Positions 8,922-18,801 of a DNA stretch of 64,000 nt are shown one piece after another (the stretch's first letter is position 1; each line of letters starts with the position of its first letter). The position numbers and the translations under genes were made by a program. Source of the stretch: Caballeronia udeis (GTDB taxonomy: Bacteria > Pseudomonadota > Gammaproteobacteria > Burkholderiales > Burkholderiaceae); assembly GCF_001544555.2 (NCBI RefSeq), contig NZ_FCOK02000014.1:62001-126000 (forward strand). Direction: 5' to 3'. A model generated the notes under the pieces. The model was not told the DNA's origin and ran no database searches. It was given only the letters and a program-made list of their open reading frames with translations.

Positions 8922-9207
8922 GCGGCCTCCATATCGGGAATGTATCGAGCATAGGCGATTCGCGCGCCCCCAACCACTAGCCGGATGGCCTATGTCCCGC
9001 CTGTTCCAGCAACCGCTCTCACGTTTCCTGATGCCCAGTATGAGAATTCATTTTGTTTCAGCGTCAACCGAACGGGCTATTGTTTCGCACCGGGAACCAA
9101 GGTAATTTGATCGAACGCGGGGCAGGAGCGATTCTGGTTCGCAATCCAGGAGGCACGTTTACTCGGCCATAAAGAAAACCGGGAAAGTTGGGCGGTAAGG
9201 AATCACT

Positions 9208-10077
9208 ATGCGACACCTTCCATCGTTGATTGCGCTGCGTTTCTTCGAAGAAACCGCGCGTCATTTGAGTTTCAATCGCGCGGCGCGAGCGTTGTGCGTC
9301 ACACAAGGGGCTGTAAGCCGTCAGATCAGGCTACTGGAAGAGTCACTGGGCGTGAAGCTTTTCGAGCGCGACCATAAAGGAATCCGCTTGACGCAGGCCG
9401 GCGTGTTGCTGATGCCATCGGTGACCGAGGCATTTGACGTGATCGAGCGCGGAACGCGTCACCTGACGGGAACGGTCGAGCGCAAGCGGTTGATTGTGTC
9501 GTTACCGCCCACCTACGCAACGCAGTGGTTTTCGTCGCGGCTAGGCGCACTCGCGGAGCAGTTGCCGGACGTCGATCTGTCTATTCGGACGCAGGAAAGC
9601 GACGAGTGTCATTGCAGCGTGCGCTTCGGTCGCGACGCTGCTGCGCATGGGTGGTCGGAACTGCTGACGGTGGAGCGGCACGCGCTCGTGGGGTCGGCAT
9701 CATTCGCCGGGACACCGGTCGAGATCCTGCTGGATCGATTGCCCGCGCTTCACGTGCTGCACGAAGATGTGCGCCTCAACCTGTGGCCGGACTGGCTGGC
9801 GAAAGCAGGACTACCGCCGCGCTATGCCGAGAATGGTATTGAATTTTCAAATCTGCAGCAGGCGATCCATGCGGCGCGACGCGGCGTGGGACTCGCCGTG
9901 GTAGATCTGAACATGATTGCCGATGAGCTGACCGAGGGTGCACTCGTGAGGATGTCCGACGTCGATATCATCGGGCCGTTCGGATACTGGCTGGACGTGC
10001 CAGAAGCACATCGCGACGCCAGCACCGTGACCGCCTTTGCGGAATGGCTGCGCCATGAAGCGGTCCTGCCAGTTTGA
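9208..10077 (+). CDS. LysR-family transcriptional regulator (GcvA-like)
   Basis: A 289-residue LysR regulator opening MRHLPSLIALRFFEETARHL. The helix-turn-helix is at about residues 5-62 (FNRAARALCVTQGAVSRQIR, LGVKLFERDHKGIRLT) and an effector domain fills the rest. The N-terminus (LRFFEETAR, AVSRQIRxLEE) is typical of the GcvA subgroup. AAGGAATC precedes the ATG. It is divergent from the Pat-like gene and convergent with the usher gene; no target is evident. Confidence 0.85.
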   Translation: MRHLPSLIALRFFEETARHLSFNRAARALCVTQGAVSRQIRLLEESLGVKLFERDHKGIRLTQAGVLLMPSVTEAFDVIERGTRHLTGTVERKRLIVSLPPTYATQWFSSRLGALAEQLPDVDLSIRTQESDECHCSVRFGRDAAAHGWSELLTVERHALVGSASFAGTPVEILLDRLPALHVLHEDVRLNLWPDWLAKAGLPPRYAENGIEFSNLQQAIHAARRGVGLAVVDLNMIADELTEGALVRMSDVDIIGPFGYWLDVPEAHRDASTVTAFAEWLRHEAVLPV

Positions 10078-10143
10078 ACACAAGTCTCGGCTCAGGATTG
10101 AAGTTCGATATGGACCTCAACCGGACATCAGCGTGACCCCGCT

Positions 10144-12831
10144 CTAGCGTGCAACAGTCGCCGGCTGGGCCGTACCCGCTACACGTTGTTCCCCGCTCGC
10201 CACCGTTTCACTTCCCGTGCCACTCCCCGCCACGCAATGCGACTGCAGCGACAAATACCCGGGGTTATACGCCTTCGCCTCTTTCTTCGGCAACGTATAG
10301 CTGATCCGGCACTGCTCGACCGGACCACTGCCCCATTTCACCGTCAGCGCCCCTTGATCTTCAAGACCGCGTGCAAATATTCTGCTATCCTGACCGACCA
10401 CACCCACGCTCCTACCTTGTTCGTCTTCCACACTCGCTCCAAATGGCAACGTTCCACCACCCAGTTTCGGCGCCTGAATCAATGCCGCGCGCCCGCTCAC
10501 CGTCTCGTACTTCACCATTACTATAGAGCCTGCACGCGGCGCCACTTGCGCTGACGTCGATTTAAATTCCACATCCGTGGACGTGCCCTTCGGATCAAGA
10601 TCCACCACGTTCATGCTGTACGGCGACAGGTACGGAATCACCGCATATCCACGCCCATCCACCTTCGTGCCCGGTGAACTCGTCACCATTGCACCGGCCG
10701 CATCAGGTGCTTCCACAATGCCGATCGTATCGCCCACCGTCTGCGAGAACGTCACCCCACCCGGGTGCGCCACCACCGAACCCTGCACACCGGCCGACAC
10801 CTGGCGCGTGCCCGCACCGCCACTCGCCGACGCGTTCAACGTCGCGTAAGGCGCGCGATACGTGGCGCTCACCCCCGCATTGCCGTTGTTCGCCGACGTG
10901 CCTCCCGCGTTATACGTGCCATATCCGTTGTACGAGAACTGGTTCGTTTCGCCTAGCGAACCACTCACGTTCGCCTGCATGTTCGTTGCGCCATCGGAGT
11001 TGTGCGAGGCGTTCGTGGTCAGCATCGGCGCATGCGCCGTGTGACCCAGCGGAATGGTGGTGCTCAGCATGAAGTCGTTGGACATCGTGCCGTCCATCGA
11101 CCGTGTGCGCCCAGCCGTCAGGCTGTACGTGCCGTACTTGAACGAGTTGGTGTAGCCGGCCTGGAACAGCGTGTCGGCACCGCCCCGGTTCCAGTAGTTC
11201 TGCGACGACCCCGTCACGAACATCGTGCCATGGTCACCCAGCTTTTGATTCACCGACACCTGCATGCGATTGCGCTGCCGATAGATCGAGTTGATATCGC
11301 CACCATGGTCCGCAATATCCCTCACTGACGCGGCGTCGTTCAGGTTCATGTAACCCGCTGTCGAGAACCGGTACGCCGCCACGGAGATGTTGGTGTCGGT
11401 AGCCGCAATAAACTTGCTGTAGCCCACGCGCAAGCTCGTGCCGTGCATCGACTGCGCGTTCGGGATGCTCGTGAAGGCGCCCGTCACGTCCATCGAGAAC
11501 GCGCCCATGCCCGTGTTCAACGCACCGCCCACGTTCATCGCCCCATAACCGGTCGATGCCACCACGCCGCCATAGGCGGTGATCGTGTTGGTAAAGCCGC
11601 GCTGGATTGTGAACTGCGCGAACACGGGTTTCGTGTCGAGCGAATCGTTGCGCAACTGGCCCGCTGTCGCGCTGAAACGCGTGACGCCGGGGCGCAGCAG
11701 TTGCGCCACCGATGCAAACGGCACCGTGAACTCCTTGCTGCGGCCATCGGCTTCAGTCACTGTGACCACGAGGTCGCCGCCGTAGCCGGTCGAGTACAGA
11801 TCGTTGATCTCGAACGGACCCGGTGCGACGTTCGTTTCCTGCAACACCTGGCCGTTCTGACGGATCGTCACGCGTGCATTCGTTTCAGCGGTACCACGCA
11901 CGACCGGTGCGTAACCGCGCATCGATTCAGGCAGCATGCGGTCGTCGGTGGCGAGTTGCACGCCGCGAAACGAGATGCTGTCGAAGATCTCGCCGGTCGT
12001 GCTGGCATCGCCCACGGTCAGTTGCGCGCCGAGCTTCGTCACGTCGCGCTGCGCATACGTCGCAATGTTGTCGAACTGCGTCTTCTGACCCGTGCCGGCC
12101 GACACCGACGATTGGTGGCGGATATGCCACGCGCCAATGTTCACGCCGGCGCTCAGGCCCAGGTAGCTTTGGCTCGAACCCACACCCGAACCTTCCGTGT
12201 GGTACGTGTTCGCGTTGTAGCTGATGAAACCGCCGTTCACGCCCTGGTCCCACTGCTCGGGCGACACATAGCCACGCGCGGAATTTTTCATGAAGGCCTG
12301 CGGCACGCTCAGTTCAAGCGTCTGTTGCGTGAAGTCGAAGTCAACCGTTGCGCCCGGTACCAGGGTGCCTATTTCATCGCAGGCTTCGGCATGGGCTGTG
12401 GTCGTGGTGCGTCCGGCGGCTGCATCGGCCTTCGCCAGATCCACCCCCGCGCGCTGCAGCAGCGCACGGCTGAAACACGGCTTCGAGCCGAGCTTGCCGT
12501 TAGTCGAAGCAAAGCGGATATCCTCGCGCGCCAGACGGTTCCCGTTCACGATCAGGTCGACCGGGTACGTTCCCGGCGACACCGCGTTGCCGCGCGTGAA
12601 ACGGCTCGTGTCAACCGCACTGCCCGCCTCGCCCCGCAGATACATGTTGTCGAAACTGACTTCATCGACTGCGCCCGTCTGGGTTTGCGGTGTAACCGCG
12701 GCATCGGCCACGGCCTGGGGAATCGCCGCGCACGCCATCATCGAGAAAGCGATCGCGGCCAGCGGCTTCAGACGCAGTCGGAACAGGTCCTGGCCTTGAC
12801 TAGAGAAAGCGGGTTGAGCGACGAATTTCAT
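10144..12831 (-). CDS. Fimbrial usher (FimD/PapC family)
   Basis: An 895-residue outer-membrane usher: Sec signal peptide (about 1-43), PapC N-terminal domain with VDLIVNGNRLAREDIRF, and a long beta-barrel whose start carries SFRGVQLATDDRMLP, followed by GYAPVVRGTA and the plug-type segment VRQ/ETNVAPGPFEINDL. The C-terminal domain ends with LPFGASVEDEQGRSVGVVGQ and a Cys pair. It secretes and assembles pilin subunits delivered by the chaperone encoded just upstream. It is the last gene of the pilin-chaperone-usher set. Length is slightly above the usual 800-870. Confidence 0.93.
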   Translation of the reverse strand: MKFVAQPAFSSQGQDLFRLRLKPLAAIAFSMMACAAIPQAVADAAVTPQTQTGAVDEVSFDNMYLRGEAGSAVDTSRFTRGNAVSPGTYPVDLIVNGNRLAREDIRFASTNGKLGSKPCFSRALLQRAGVDLAKADAAAGRTTTTAHAEACDEIGTLVPGATVDFDFTQQTLELSVPQAFMKNSARGYVSPEQWDQGVNGGFISYNANTYHTEGSGVGSSQSYLGLSAGVNIGAWHIRHQSSVSAGTGQKTQFDNIATYAQRDVTKLGAQLTVGDASTTGEIFDSISFRGVQLATDDRMLPESMRGYAPVVRGTAETNARVTIRQNGQVLQETNVAPGPFEINDLYSTGYGGDLVVTVTEADGRSKEFTVPFASVAQLLRPGVTRFSATAGQLRNDSLDTKPVFAQFTIQRGFTNTITAYGGVVASTGYGAMNVGGALNTGMGAFSMDVTGAFTSIPNAQSMHGTSLRVGYSKFIAATDTNISVAAYRFSTAGYMNLNDAASVRDIADHGGDINSIYRQRNRMQVSVNQKLGDHGTMFVTGSSQNYWNRGGADTLFQAGYTNSFKYGTYSLTAGRTRSMDGTMSNDFMLSTTIPLGHTAHAPMLTTNASHNSDGATNMQANVSGSLGETNQFSYNGYGTYNAGGTSANNGNAGVSATYRAPYATLNASASGGAGTRQVSAGVQGSVVAHPGGVTFSQTVGDTIGIVEAPDAAGAMVTSSPGTKVDGRGYAVIPYLSPYSMNVVDLDPKGTSTDVEFKSTSAQVAPRAGSIVMVKYETVSGRAALIQAPKLGGGTLPFGASVEDEQGRSVGVVGQDSRIFARGLEDQGALTVKWGSGPVEQCRISYTLPKKEAKAYNPGYLSLQSHCVAGSGTGSETVASGEQRVAGTAQPATVAR

Positions 12832-13004
12832 GATGTAGCCTGCGATGGTTCGGTCGATTCGGACGCGACTTGACCCACCGGGCTGTAGAAACAGTCCGCT
12901 CGGTAAAACGCGTGTTGAGTGTTTGGTGTTGAGGAAGGCGTCGGCTTGGGTACGGCTCGCGACGTCTTCAGTGCGCCCCCGTGGGGGACGCAGCCTTGCG
13001 AGCC

Positions 13005-13757
13005 TTACGGTGCGATGGGCGCCTCGAACGGCAGCGCGCCGCCGAAATCGCTGATACCCGAGTACTTCACGTGAGCGTTGGCGGGAACCGTCTTGAGGTT
13101 CTTCACCGGAAATTGCGCCGTGCCGAGTGGCTCGACCATGCCGCCAATATCATTCGTATAGGTCTGGCCAGCACCCACTACGTCGATCTTGCTGAACGAC
13201 ACGTAGTACGCCGTCGGATTGGTCGCCTTCACGTCGTAGCCCTTGCTGTCAGCCGAGGGCACCAGCTTCCAGGTCAGTTTTCCCGCCGCTTCCTCGGGCG
13301 TGCCTGGCAAACCCTTCGGGCGTGCAAACACCTTAATGCGGGTGCGAAACGCGAACTGCAGCGAGTTGACATCGGCGGTACCGGTGCTCTTCGCCGCCTT
13401 CGGCGGCACGTCCAGCACGTTCAGCCAGAATACCGACTCGCGGTCCTGCGGCAACGCATCGCCCGTGTACATCATCCGGATCGTCTGCGATTTCTTCGCA
13501 TCCATGCGGAAGATCGGCGGGGTCAGCACAAACGGCGCGCTCGCCTCGCCCGGCTTCGCATCCGCGTTGCCCTTGTCCATCCAGACCTGCACCAGCGACG
13601 GTTCGGCCCGATCGTTCGTCAGCTTGACTGTCACCTCACGATTTTCAAGGGGATACACCACACGCGTGCCGCCCACGGTCACGCTCGCGCCCGCACTGCC
13701 GGCCGCGAGCGCCGCAACCAGACCCAAACCACATGCAATTCGACTCAGGGACTTCAT
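13005..13757 (-). CDS. Periplasmic pilus chaperone (PapD family)
   Basis: A 250-residue PapD-like chaperone. MKSLSRIACGLGLVAALAAG is the start of a Sec signal peptide, followed by two Ig-like domains. The first contains TRVVYPLENREVTVKLTND, the Arg/Lys residues used for donor-strand complementation, and RESVFWLNVLDVPP; the second includes LTWKLVPSAD and NPTAYYVSFSKIDV. The start at 13757 gives a proper signal peptide, whereas a longer frame from 13802 would not. It lies between the pilin and usher genes on the same strand. Confidence 0.93.
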   Translation of the reverse strand: MKSLSRIACGLGLVAALAAGSAGASVTVGGTRVVYPLENREVTVKLTNDRAEPSLVQVWMDKGNADAKPGEASAPFVLTPPIFRMDAKKSQTIRMMYTGDALPQDRESVFWLNVLDVPPKAAKSTGTADVNSLQFAFRTRIKVFARPKGLPGTPEEAAGKLTWKLVPSADSKGYDVKATNPTAYYVSFSKIDVVGAGQTYTNDIGGMVEPLGTAQFPVKNLKTVPANAHVKYSGISDFGGALPFEAPIAP

Positions 13758-13841
13758 GATTGATGTTTCTCCGTGAAAAACGTATCTCGAAATTTCGATC
13801 AAAAACAGGCACCTGCACCCGCAGATGCCTGCTCGTACGGC

Positions 13842-14402
13842 TTACTGGTAGTCGACCGTGTACTGCACCGAGGTGTTCACCGGACCGGCTGTTGCCTTGC
13901 CCGTGGCGTAGTACTCGGCGTAGTACTTCAGGTCTGCTGCGCCCGTAACAAGCTGCACGCCGTTGCCGGCAATGTCATTGTTCTCGCCGGTAACGATGTT
14001 GATCGGCAGACGTGATGCGTTGAGCAAACGAACCTGAACGTTCTTGGCGCCAGCAGGTGCTTGGTTCTCCAGATAACCGGTGTCCGAGTTGACCGTCGGG
14101 CCGTTTTCAAAACGAGCCACGGCCTTCGTTTCGGTCGAGCAGCCGCTCAACACGAAGGTCATGTCGGTGCCATCGGTCGTGCCGGCGGTTGCGCCCTTTG
14201 AAGCCAATGTGCTGGCCGTCACCGGCCGCAGCTTGACGTTCTTGTCAGCCGAGCCAGCTGTTTTTGTATCGATCGAGCAGGTCGTGTCCGTGACCGAACC
14301 GGTGAAGGTGATCGTGCCGTCAGCGGCATTGGCGCCGGTTGAAGCCAGAGCGATCGTAGCGAGGGTTGCAGCAGCGGCGACGGTGGAGAGGAAGGATTTC
14401 AT
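13842..14402 (-). CDS. Type 1-like fimbrial major subunit
   Basis: A 186-residue pilin: signal peptide MKSFLSTVAAAATLATIALA, then a mature start at ADGTITFTGSVTDTTCSID with the first of the two pilin cysteines, the second in LSGCSTETKAVARF. The C-terminus ends PVNTSVQYTVDYQ, the alternating hydrophobic strand and penultimate Tyr recognised by the chaperone. It is the first gene of the pilus operon. No minor subunit or tip adhesin gene accompanies it. Confidence 0.92.
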   Translation of the reverse strand: MKSFLSTVAAAATLATIALASTGANAADGTITFTGSVTDTTCSIDTKTAGSADKNVKLRPVTASTLASKGATAGTTDGTDMTFVLSGCSTETKAVARFENGPTVNSDTGYLENQAPAGAKNVQVRLLNASRLPINIVTGENNDIAGNGVQLVTGAADLKYYAEYYATGKATAGPVNTSVQYTVDYQ

Positions 14403-14684
14403 GAACGTTTCCAATAGAGAAATGAATAAGGGTTATGTAGATACTTGCGGCGCTTAGGATTCCTATCCCAGTTGATGCCGACCGCGCAGTGCGAGCCACC
14501 ATTTATTTCATCGTCTGGATTCGTGTGAGAGGCGATGAACTGGTTCGTCTGCGAGTGAATGAATATTAAGACCACAAGCTTCGGATGACCCTCGGAACTC
14601 TCTTAAAGAATTAGGACAAAATTGAGAATTACTAAGAGTGAAATGGTGCGGAGGGACGGAGGCGCTGGCGGGGCTTTGAATGCG

Positions 14685-14713
14685 AAAAAGGCGTCCGGGG
14701 CGGACGCCTTTTT
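14685..14713 (-). terminator. Rho-independent terminator downstream of the MFS gene
   Basis: AAAAAGGCGTCC and GGACGCCTTTTT form a 12-bp inverted repeat around a short loop. The symmetric A and T runs would allow termination in both directions. It ends the minus-strand operon whose last gene stops at 14761. Confidence 0.85.
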
Positions 14714-14715
14714 AG

Positions 14716-14735
14716 AAAGGTGAGGGTTTTCGGGA
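14716..14735 (-). repeat. Dispersed iteron copy
   Basis: Read on the minus strand this is TCCCG-AAAACC-CTCACC-TTT, a full match to the consensus of the origin iterons at 25.9-27.2 kb and identical over its first 17 bases to the origin copy at 26732. It lies between a terminator and the end of the MFS gene, about 11 kb from the origin. Confidence 0.8.
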
Positions 14736-14760
14736 GGTACTGCTTATGTGGGCGAGCGGG

Positions 14761-16170
14761 TTATGAGGAACCGCTCGCGGCACGCAATGTGAGGTTACGC
14801 GTCTCGGGCGCCCAGGCTATTGATACGATCATGCCGATCAGCAGCACAGCAGCTAACACCATCATTGTGTAATGAAACCCGATCTCCGCAATACCAACGG
14901 GCAAGAGGAACGTACCAATCGCCGAACCGAGCCGACTGCACGCAATGGCGAGCCCGACACCCGACGCACGTACTTCCGTCGGAAAACATTCGGGAGGGAA
15001 GACACCCACAAGATTGCTGAACGCCGACATCGTCAAGGTAAAGATGGCGAATGCAGCAATCATGGCGAGCGTTGCGGACGACGGCAGCAAGCTCATGGTC
15101 ACAAGCATCGCGCAAGTGAGCGCAAACGATCCGATCAGGAAGTGTCGACGCGGCAACTTGATGGTCAGCCAGATTCCCAGCACCGCGCCAATGACGAGCA
15201 CGGCGTTCAACAGCAGGTCCGCGCCGAAACCATTGCTCAGCCCGATCACCTTCAGGATGCCCGGCAGGAACGTATAGATCGCGAAGTATGGAATAACCAG
15301 ACACACGAAGAAGCCGCAGTTGAACAGGGTCCGACGGATCAGGTCCGGCTGAAACAGGCGTGCGTAACCGTATTTCATGTTGGCGCCGGCCATTGCATCC
15401 TCGACGTCGAGCGTCACGCCAGGACCGAAATGCTTGCGCACGATGTCATTCGCTTCCTTCACGCGTCCCTTGCCAAGCAACCAGCGTGGCGATTCCGGCG
15501 TGCCAATGCGCAACAGCAGCACAATGAGCGCGGGAAGACTCGCGGAAGCAAGCAGCCAGCGCCAGGCGTCAGGCGCGGCGTCTCCGTAAGACATGCCGAG
15601 CACGTTCGCCACGACATAGCCGATCGTCCATACCACGCTGAATGAGCCGAGAAGCGCACCGCGATGCTTGCGGGGAGAAAACTCGGCGAGGATGGCATGT
15701 CCGACCGTGAAGTCACCGCCCATGCCAAAGCCGATCAACACCCGCAACGCGAACAATTCCATGGGCGACGTAGCAAAGAATTGCAGGAATGCCGCGACCG
15801 TGATGATGACGAAGCTGCTGAGGAAAATGCTCTGACGACCCAGTCGATCGGAAAGCCGGCCAAACACCAGACTGCCCAGGAAAATCCCGATCAGCGCGGA
15901 ACTGCCGATCGCACCCATCCAGAATGAATCGAGCGGCATCTGCCGGTTCATCGACGCCAGCGCATATCCCACCGTGCCGAGCGCGTAACCTTCCGTAAAG
16001 TGAGCGCCAAAGGTAAGGCCCGCGATCTTCACGTGGAAGCGATTCAGCGGAATGTCGTCGAGTAAAACGGGTTTCGGCGTCTGTGGATCTTGCGGGTGAA
16101 TGGGTGTTGTGCCCGCATGAAGCGGTGGACTGATCGGGAATGCACTACTTGATGTGTCCTGGTGACTCAC
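14761..16170 (-). CDS. MFS transporter, sugar/aromatic-acid porter type
   Basis: A 469-residue major facilitator with about 12 membrane segments. Sugar-porter-type signatures are present: GSLVFGRLSDRLGRQSIFL in the loop 2-3 region, and FPTEVRASGVGLAIACSRLGSA late in the protein. A GTG start at 16170 is chosen because AAGGAGA lies five bases upstream. It is the last gene of the operon with the formaldehyde-activating-enzyme homologue, aldo/keto reductase and aldehyde dehydrogenase, and so probably imports the substrate they act on. Substrate unknown. Confidence 0.85.
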   Translation of the reverse strand: MSHQDTSSSAFPISPPLHAGTTPIHPQDPQTPKPVLLDDIPLNRFHVKIAGLTFGAHFTEGYALGTVGYALASMNRQMPLDSFWMGAIGSSALIGIFLGSLVFGRLSDRLGRQSIFLSSFVIITVAAFLQFFATSPMELFALRVLIGFGMGGDFTVGHAILAEFSPRKHRGALLGSFSVVWTIGYVVANVLGMSYGDAAPDAWRWLLASASLPALIVLLLRIGTPESPRWLLGKGRVKEANDIVRKHFGPGVTLDVEDAMAGANMKYGYARLFQPDLIRRTLFNCGFFVCLVIPYFAIYTFLPGILKVIGLSNGFGADLLLNAVLVIGAVLGIWLTIKLPRRHFLIGSFALTCAMLVTMSLLPSSATLAMIAAFAIFTLTMSAFSNLVGVFPPECFPTEVRASGVGLAIACSRLGSAIGTFLLPVGIAEIGFHYTMMVLAAVLLIGMIVSIAWAPETRNLTLRAASGSS

Positions 16171-16260
16171 TGCGTCTCCTTGCTTATACGTTCTCTAATG
16201 GCGCACGCCGCTAGCACGCTTGCGCGTGTCCATCGGCTTCAGGCGTTCGGCGTTTCGTGT

Positions 16261-17706
16261 TCAGCGTTCAATGCCCGTCAGGCCGCTGATCATCATGTAT
16301 TTCAGTTCGGTGTATTCATCGAGGCCATACTTCGATCCTTCGCGTCCCAGGCCCGATTGCTTGACCCCGCCAAACGGCGCGACCTCCGTCGATATGATTC
16401 CTTCGTTGATACCCACCATTCCTGTCTCGAGTGCGTCGGCAACCCGCCACGCCCGGCCCAGGTCACGTGTATAGAAATAGGCGGCGAGTCCGAACGGGGT
16501 GTCGTTGGCAAGCGTGATTGCTTCGGCCTCCGTCTCGAAACGGAAACACGCGGCCACCGGTCCGAACGTTTCTTCCTGAGCGATCGACATGGTGCGGTTG
16601 GCGTGAGCGAGTACCGTTGGTTCGTAGAATGTCCCGCCCAGCGCATGGCGACGCCCGCCTGTTAGTACCATCGCGCCCTTGCTTAGTGCGTCTGCGACGT
16701 GATCGCCGACTTTCGTGAAAGCGGCCTCGTTGATAAGCGGTCCCTGATCGACTTCCTGTTCGAGTGCGTTACCCACGCGAAGCTTGCGTACGGCGTCGGT
16801 CAGGCGCTGAGTGAATTCGCCGTACACGCTCGCCTGGACGAAAAAGCGATTCACGCAGACGCAGGTCTGGCCTGTGTTACGAAACTTCGATGCCATCGCA
16901 CCTTGTACCGCTGCGTCGAGATCGGCGTCGTCGAATACGATGAACGGCGCGTTGCCGCCAAGCTCCAGCGAGAGCTTCTTTAACGTGTCCGCGGATTGCG
17001 CGGCGAGCAGCTTGCCTACGCGCGTTGATCCCGTGAACGACAGCTTGCGTACCACGGGCGATGCGGTCAACGCCGCGCCGATTGCAACGGCGTTCCCGGA
17101 TACGACGTTGAACACCCCCGGAGGAATGCCGGCTTCCTCTGCGAGGATGGCGAGCGCCAACGCACTCAACGGCGTTTCCTCCGACGGCTTCAGCACCATC
17201 GTGCAACCTGCTGCCAATGCGGGACCGGCTTTGCGCGTAATCATTGCGAGTGGAAAATTCCACGGCGTGATGGCCGCGACCACGCCGACCGGCTCGCGCG
17301 TCACGATAATCTTCGAGCCCGGCTTCGGGCTCGGGATCACGTCTCCGTAGCTGCGCTTTGCTTCCTCTGCAAACCACTCAAGAAAGCTCGCCGCATAGGC
17401 CACCTCGCCTTTTGCTTCCGCGAGCGGCTTGCCCTGCTCTCGCGTCAGCAATTCAGCGAGTGCATCACGATGCTCGAGCATCAGCTCTCCCCAACGCCGG
17501 ACCCGGGCCCCGCGCTCTTTCGCGGTGAGTGCGCGCCAAACGGGGAACGCCATCTCCGCCGCGCGGATCGCTTGAAGCGTTTGCTCTGCGCCGGCTTTCG
17601 CGACATCGGCAATGACTTCGCCTGTGGCCGGATTGCGAACGGCGTACGTTTCGGCACTTTTGTGCCAGGCGCCGTTGATGTAATGCTCTTTGCGAAGCAG
17701 ATTCAT
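16261..17706 (-). CDS. NAD(P)-dependent succinate-semialdehyde-type dehydrogenase
   Basis: A 481-residue aldehyde dehydrogenase of the GabD/SSADH group. Motifs: NAD-binding TPWNFPLAM (148-156) and FTGSTRVGK (224-232), general base Glu248 in LELGG, catalytic Cys282 in GQTCVC. It oxidises an aldehyde to the acid; the group includes succinate- and glutarate-semialdehyde dehydrogenases. Its ATG overlaps the stop of the upstream aldo/keto reductase gene (17703-17706), so the two are translationally coupled. The true aldehyde is not evident from sequence. Confidence 0.9.
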   Translation of the reverse strand: MNLLRKEHYINGAWHKSAETYAVRNPATGEVIADVAKAGAEQTLQAIRAAEMAFPVWRALTAKERGARVRRWGELMLEHRDALAELLTREQGKPLAEAKGEVAYAASFLEWFAEEAKRSYGDVIPSPKPGSKIIVTREPVGVVAAITPWNFPLAMITRKAGPALAAGCTMVLKPSEETPLSALALAILAEEAGIPPGVFNVVSGNAVAIGAALTASPVVRKLSFTGSTRVGKLLAAQSADTLKKLSLELGGNAPFIVFDDADLDAAVQGAMASKFRNTGQTCVCVNRFFVQASVYGEFTQRLTDAVRKLRVGNALEQEVDQGPLINEAAFTKVGDHVADALSKGAMVLTGGRRHALGGTFYEPTVLAHANRTMSIAQEETFGPVAACFRFETEAEAITLANDTPFGLAAYFYTRDLGRAWRVADALETGMVGINEGIISTEVAPFGGVKQSGLGREGSKYGLDEYTELKYMMISGLTGIER

Positions 17707-18740
17707 GCTGCGTCCTTGATCGGTTGAACGAAGTCGCCTTTCGGGGCGCGAGGTTCACGTGCGGTACGACACGCTGCCGTGTAGTCGTTGATGACATCGC
17801 ACGGCGTGTAGTTGCGGTCGAGTTCGTACAACTCTTCAGCGTCCAGGCGGGTTCCCAGCGCACTGAGCGCGCTATCGAACTGGGCAGGCGAATCCGCACC
17901 CACCAGCATGCTGGCGACGCCTTCCCGCTGAAGCACCCAAGCCTGCGCAATTTGCGCCGCGCTCACGCCACGTCGCCTGGCTACACGGGCTACCGACGCC
18001 GCAATCTCGCGCGACGCCGCGTCGCCGTACATTTGCGAGGTGAAGAAGTCGGTCTGGTTACGCGTCGACGCGGTGTCGCATGTAAGAAGACCGCGCGCCA
18101 GCGGGCTGAAAACCGACACGCCCAGTCCCTGATCGGCGCAATACGGCATCATTTCTCGTTCTTCCTCGCGGTATGCAAGGTTCAACTGCAACTGCATGTT
18201 GATGGGTTTGTGCCAGCCATGCCGCTCGCAGATCTGGACAATCTTCGCCAGTTGCCACGTGTACATGGTCGATACCCCGATGTAGCGCGCCTTGCCCGAA
18301 TGGACAATGTCGTTCAGCGCACCCATGGTTTCCTCCACGGGCGTAGCGGTGTCGAAGTAATGCAGCATGTAGATGTCGACATAGTCCATTCCCAGCCGCC
18401 GCAACGAAGCGTCTATACCGTCAAGCACGTGCTTGCGAGAATGACCACCGGCGTTTTGATACGAGCCCATGTCGTAGCCCACCTTGGTGGTCACCACGAT
18501 TTCCTCGCGCCGCGCAAGGCGTCCGAGGATGCGGCCGACGACTTCCTCGCCGGCGCCTGCCGAATAGAAATCCGCCAGATCGATGAAGTTCACCCCCGCC
18601 TCCAAAGCATGGCGAACGATGGGCTCACTCTTCTGCTCGTCAAAAATCCACGGCTTCCATTGCGGCGTGCCCATGTTCATTGTGCCGAGGCACAGACGCG
18701 ACACTTTCAGGCCTGACTGGCCCAGACGGACGAATTCCAT
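17703..18740 (-). CDS. Aldo/keto reductase (YghZ/Tas-like)
   Basis: A 345-residue aldo/keto reductase. The start MEFVRLGQSGLK at 18740 follows GGAGA at a proper distance; another ATG at 18755 lacks a ribosome site. Motifs: LCLGTMNMG, FIDLADFYSAG (catalytic Asp and Tyr), VVTTKVGYDMG (catalytic Lys), and DYVDIYMLHYFD (catalytic His). Members reduce aldehydes or oxidise sugars with NADP. It sits between the Fae homologue and the aldehyde dehydrogenase, suggesting sequential oxidation of one substrate. Confidence 0.85.
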   Translation of the reverse strand: MEFVRLGQSGLKVSRLCLGTMNMGTPQWKPWIFDEQKSEPIVRHALEAGVNFIDLADFYSAGAGEEVVGRILGRLARREEIVVTTKVGYDMGSYQNAGGHSRKHVLDGIDASLRRLGMDYVDIYMLHYFDTATPVEETMGALNDIVHSGKARYIGVSTMYTWQLAKIVQICERHGWHKPINMQLQLNLAYREEEREMMPYCADQGLGVSVFSPLARGLLTCDTASTRNQTDFFTSQMYGDAASREIAASVARVARRRGVSAAQIAQAWVLQREGVASMLVGADSPAQFDSALSALGTRLDAEELYELDRNYTPCDVINDYTAACRTAREPRAPKGDFVQPIKDAA

Positions 18741-18801
18741 TCTTTGAGTCTCCATGACACATGGCGACGGTTGCCGAGCACGGCACCGGCGCGCTGATTT
18801 T

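Larger units (their letters stand above)
14403..14760. promoter_or_regulatory. Pilus promoter region with downstream terminator and an iteron copy
   Basis: These 358 bases hold the upstream region of the minus-strand pilin gene, the terminator at 14685-14713 and one distant copy of the replication iteron at 14716-14735. AT-rich sequence at about 14560-14640 is the probable promoter area of the pilin gene; I do not assign exact boxes and see no invertible element with flanking repeats. Confidence 0.5.
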
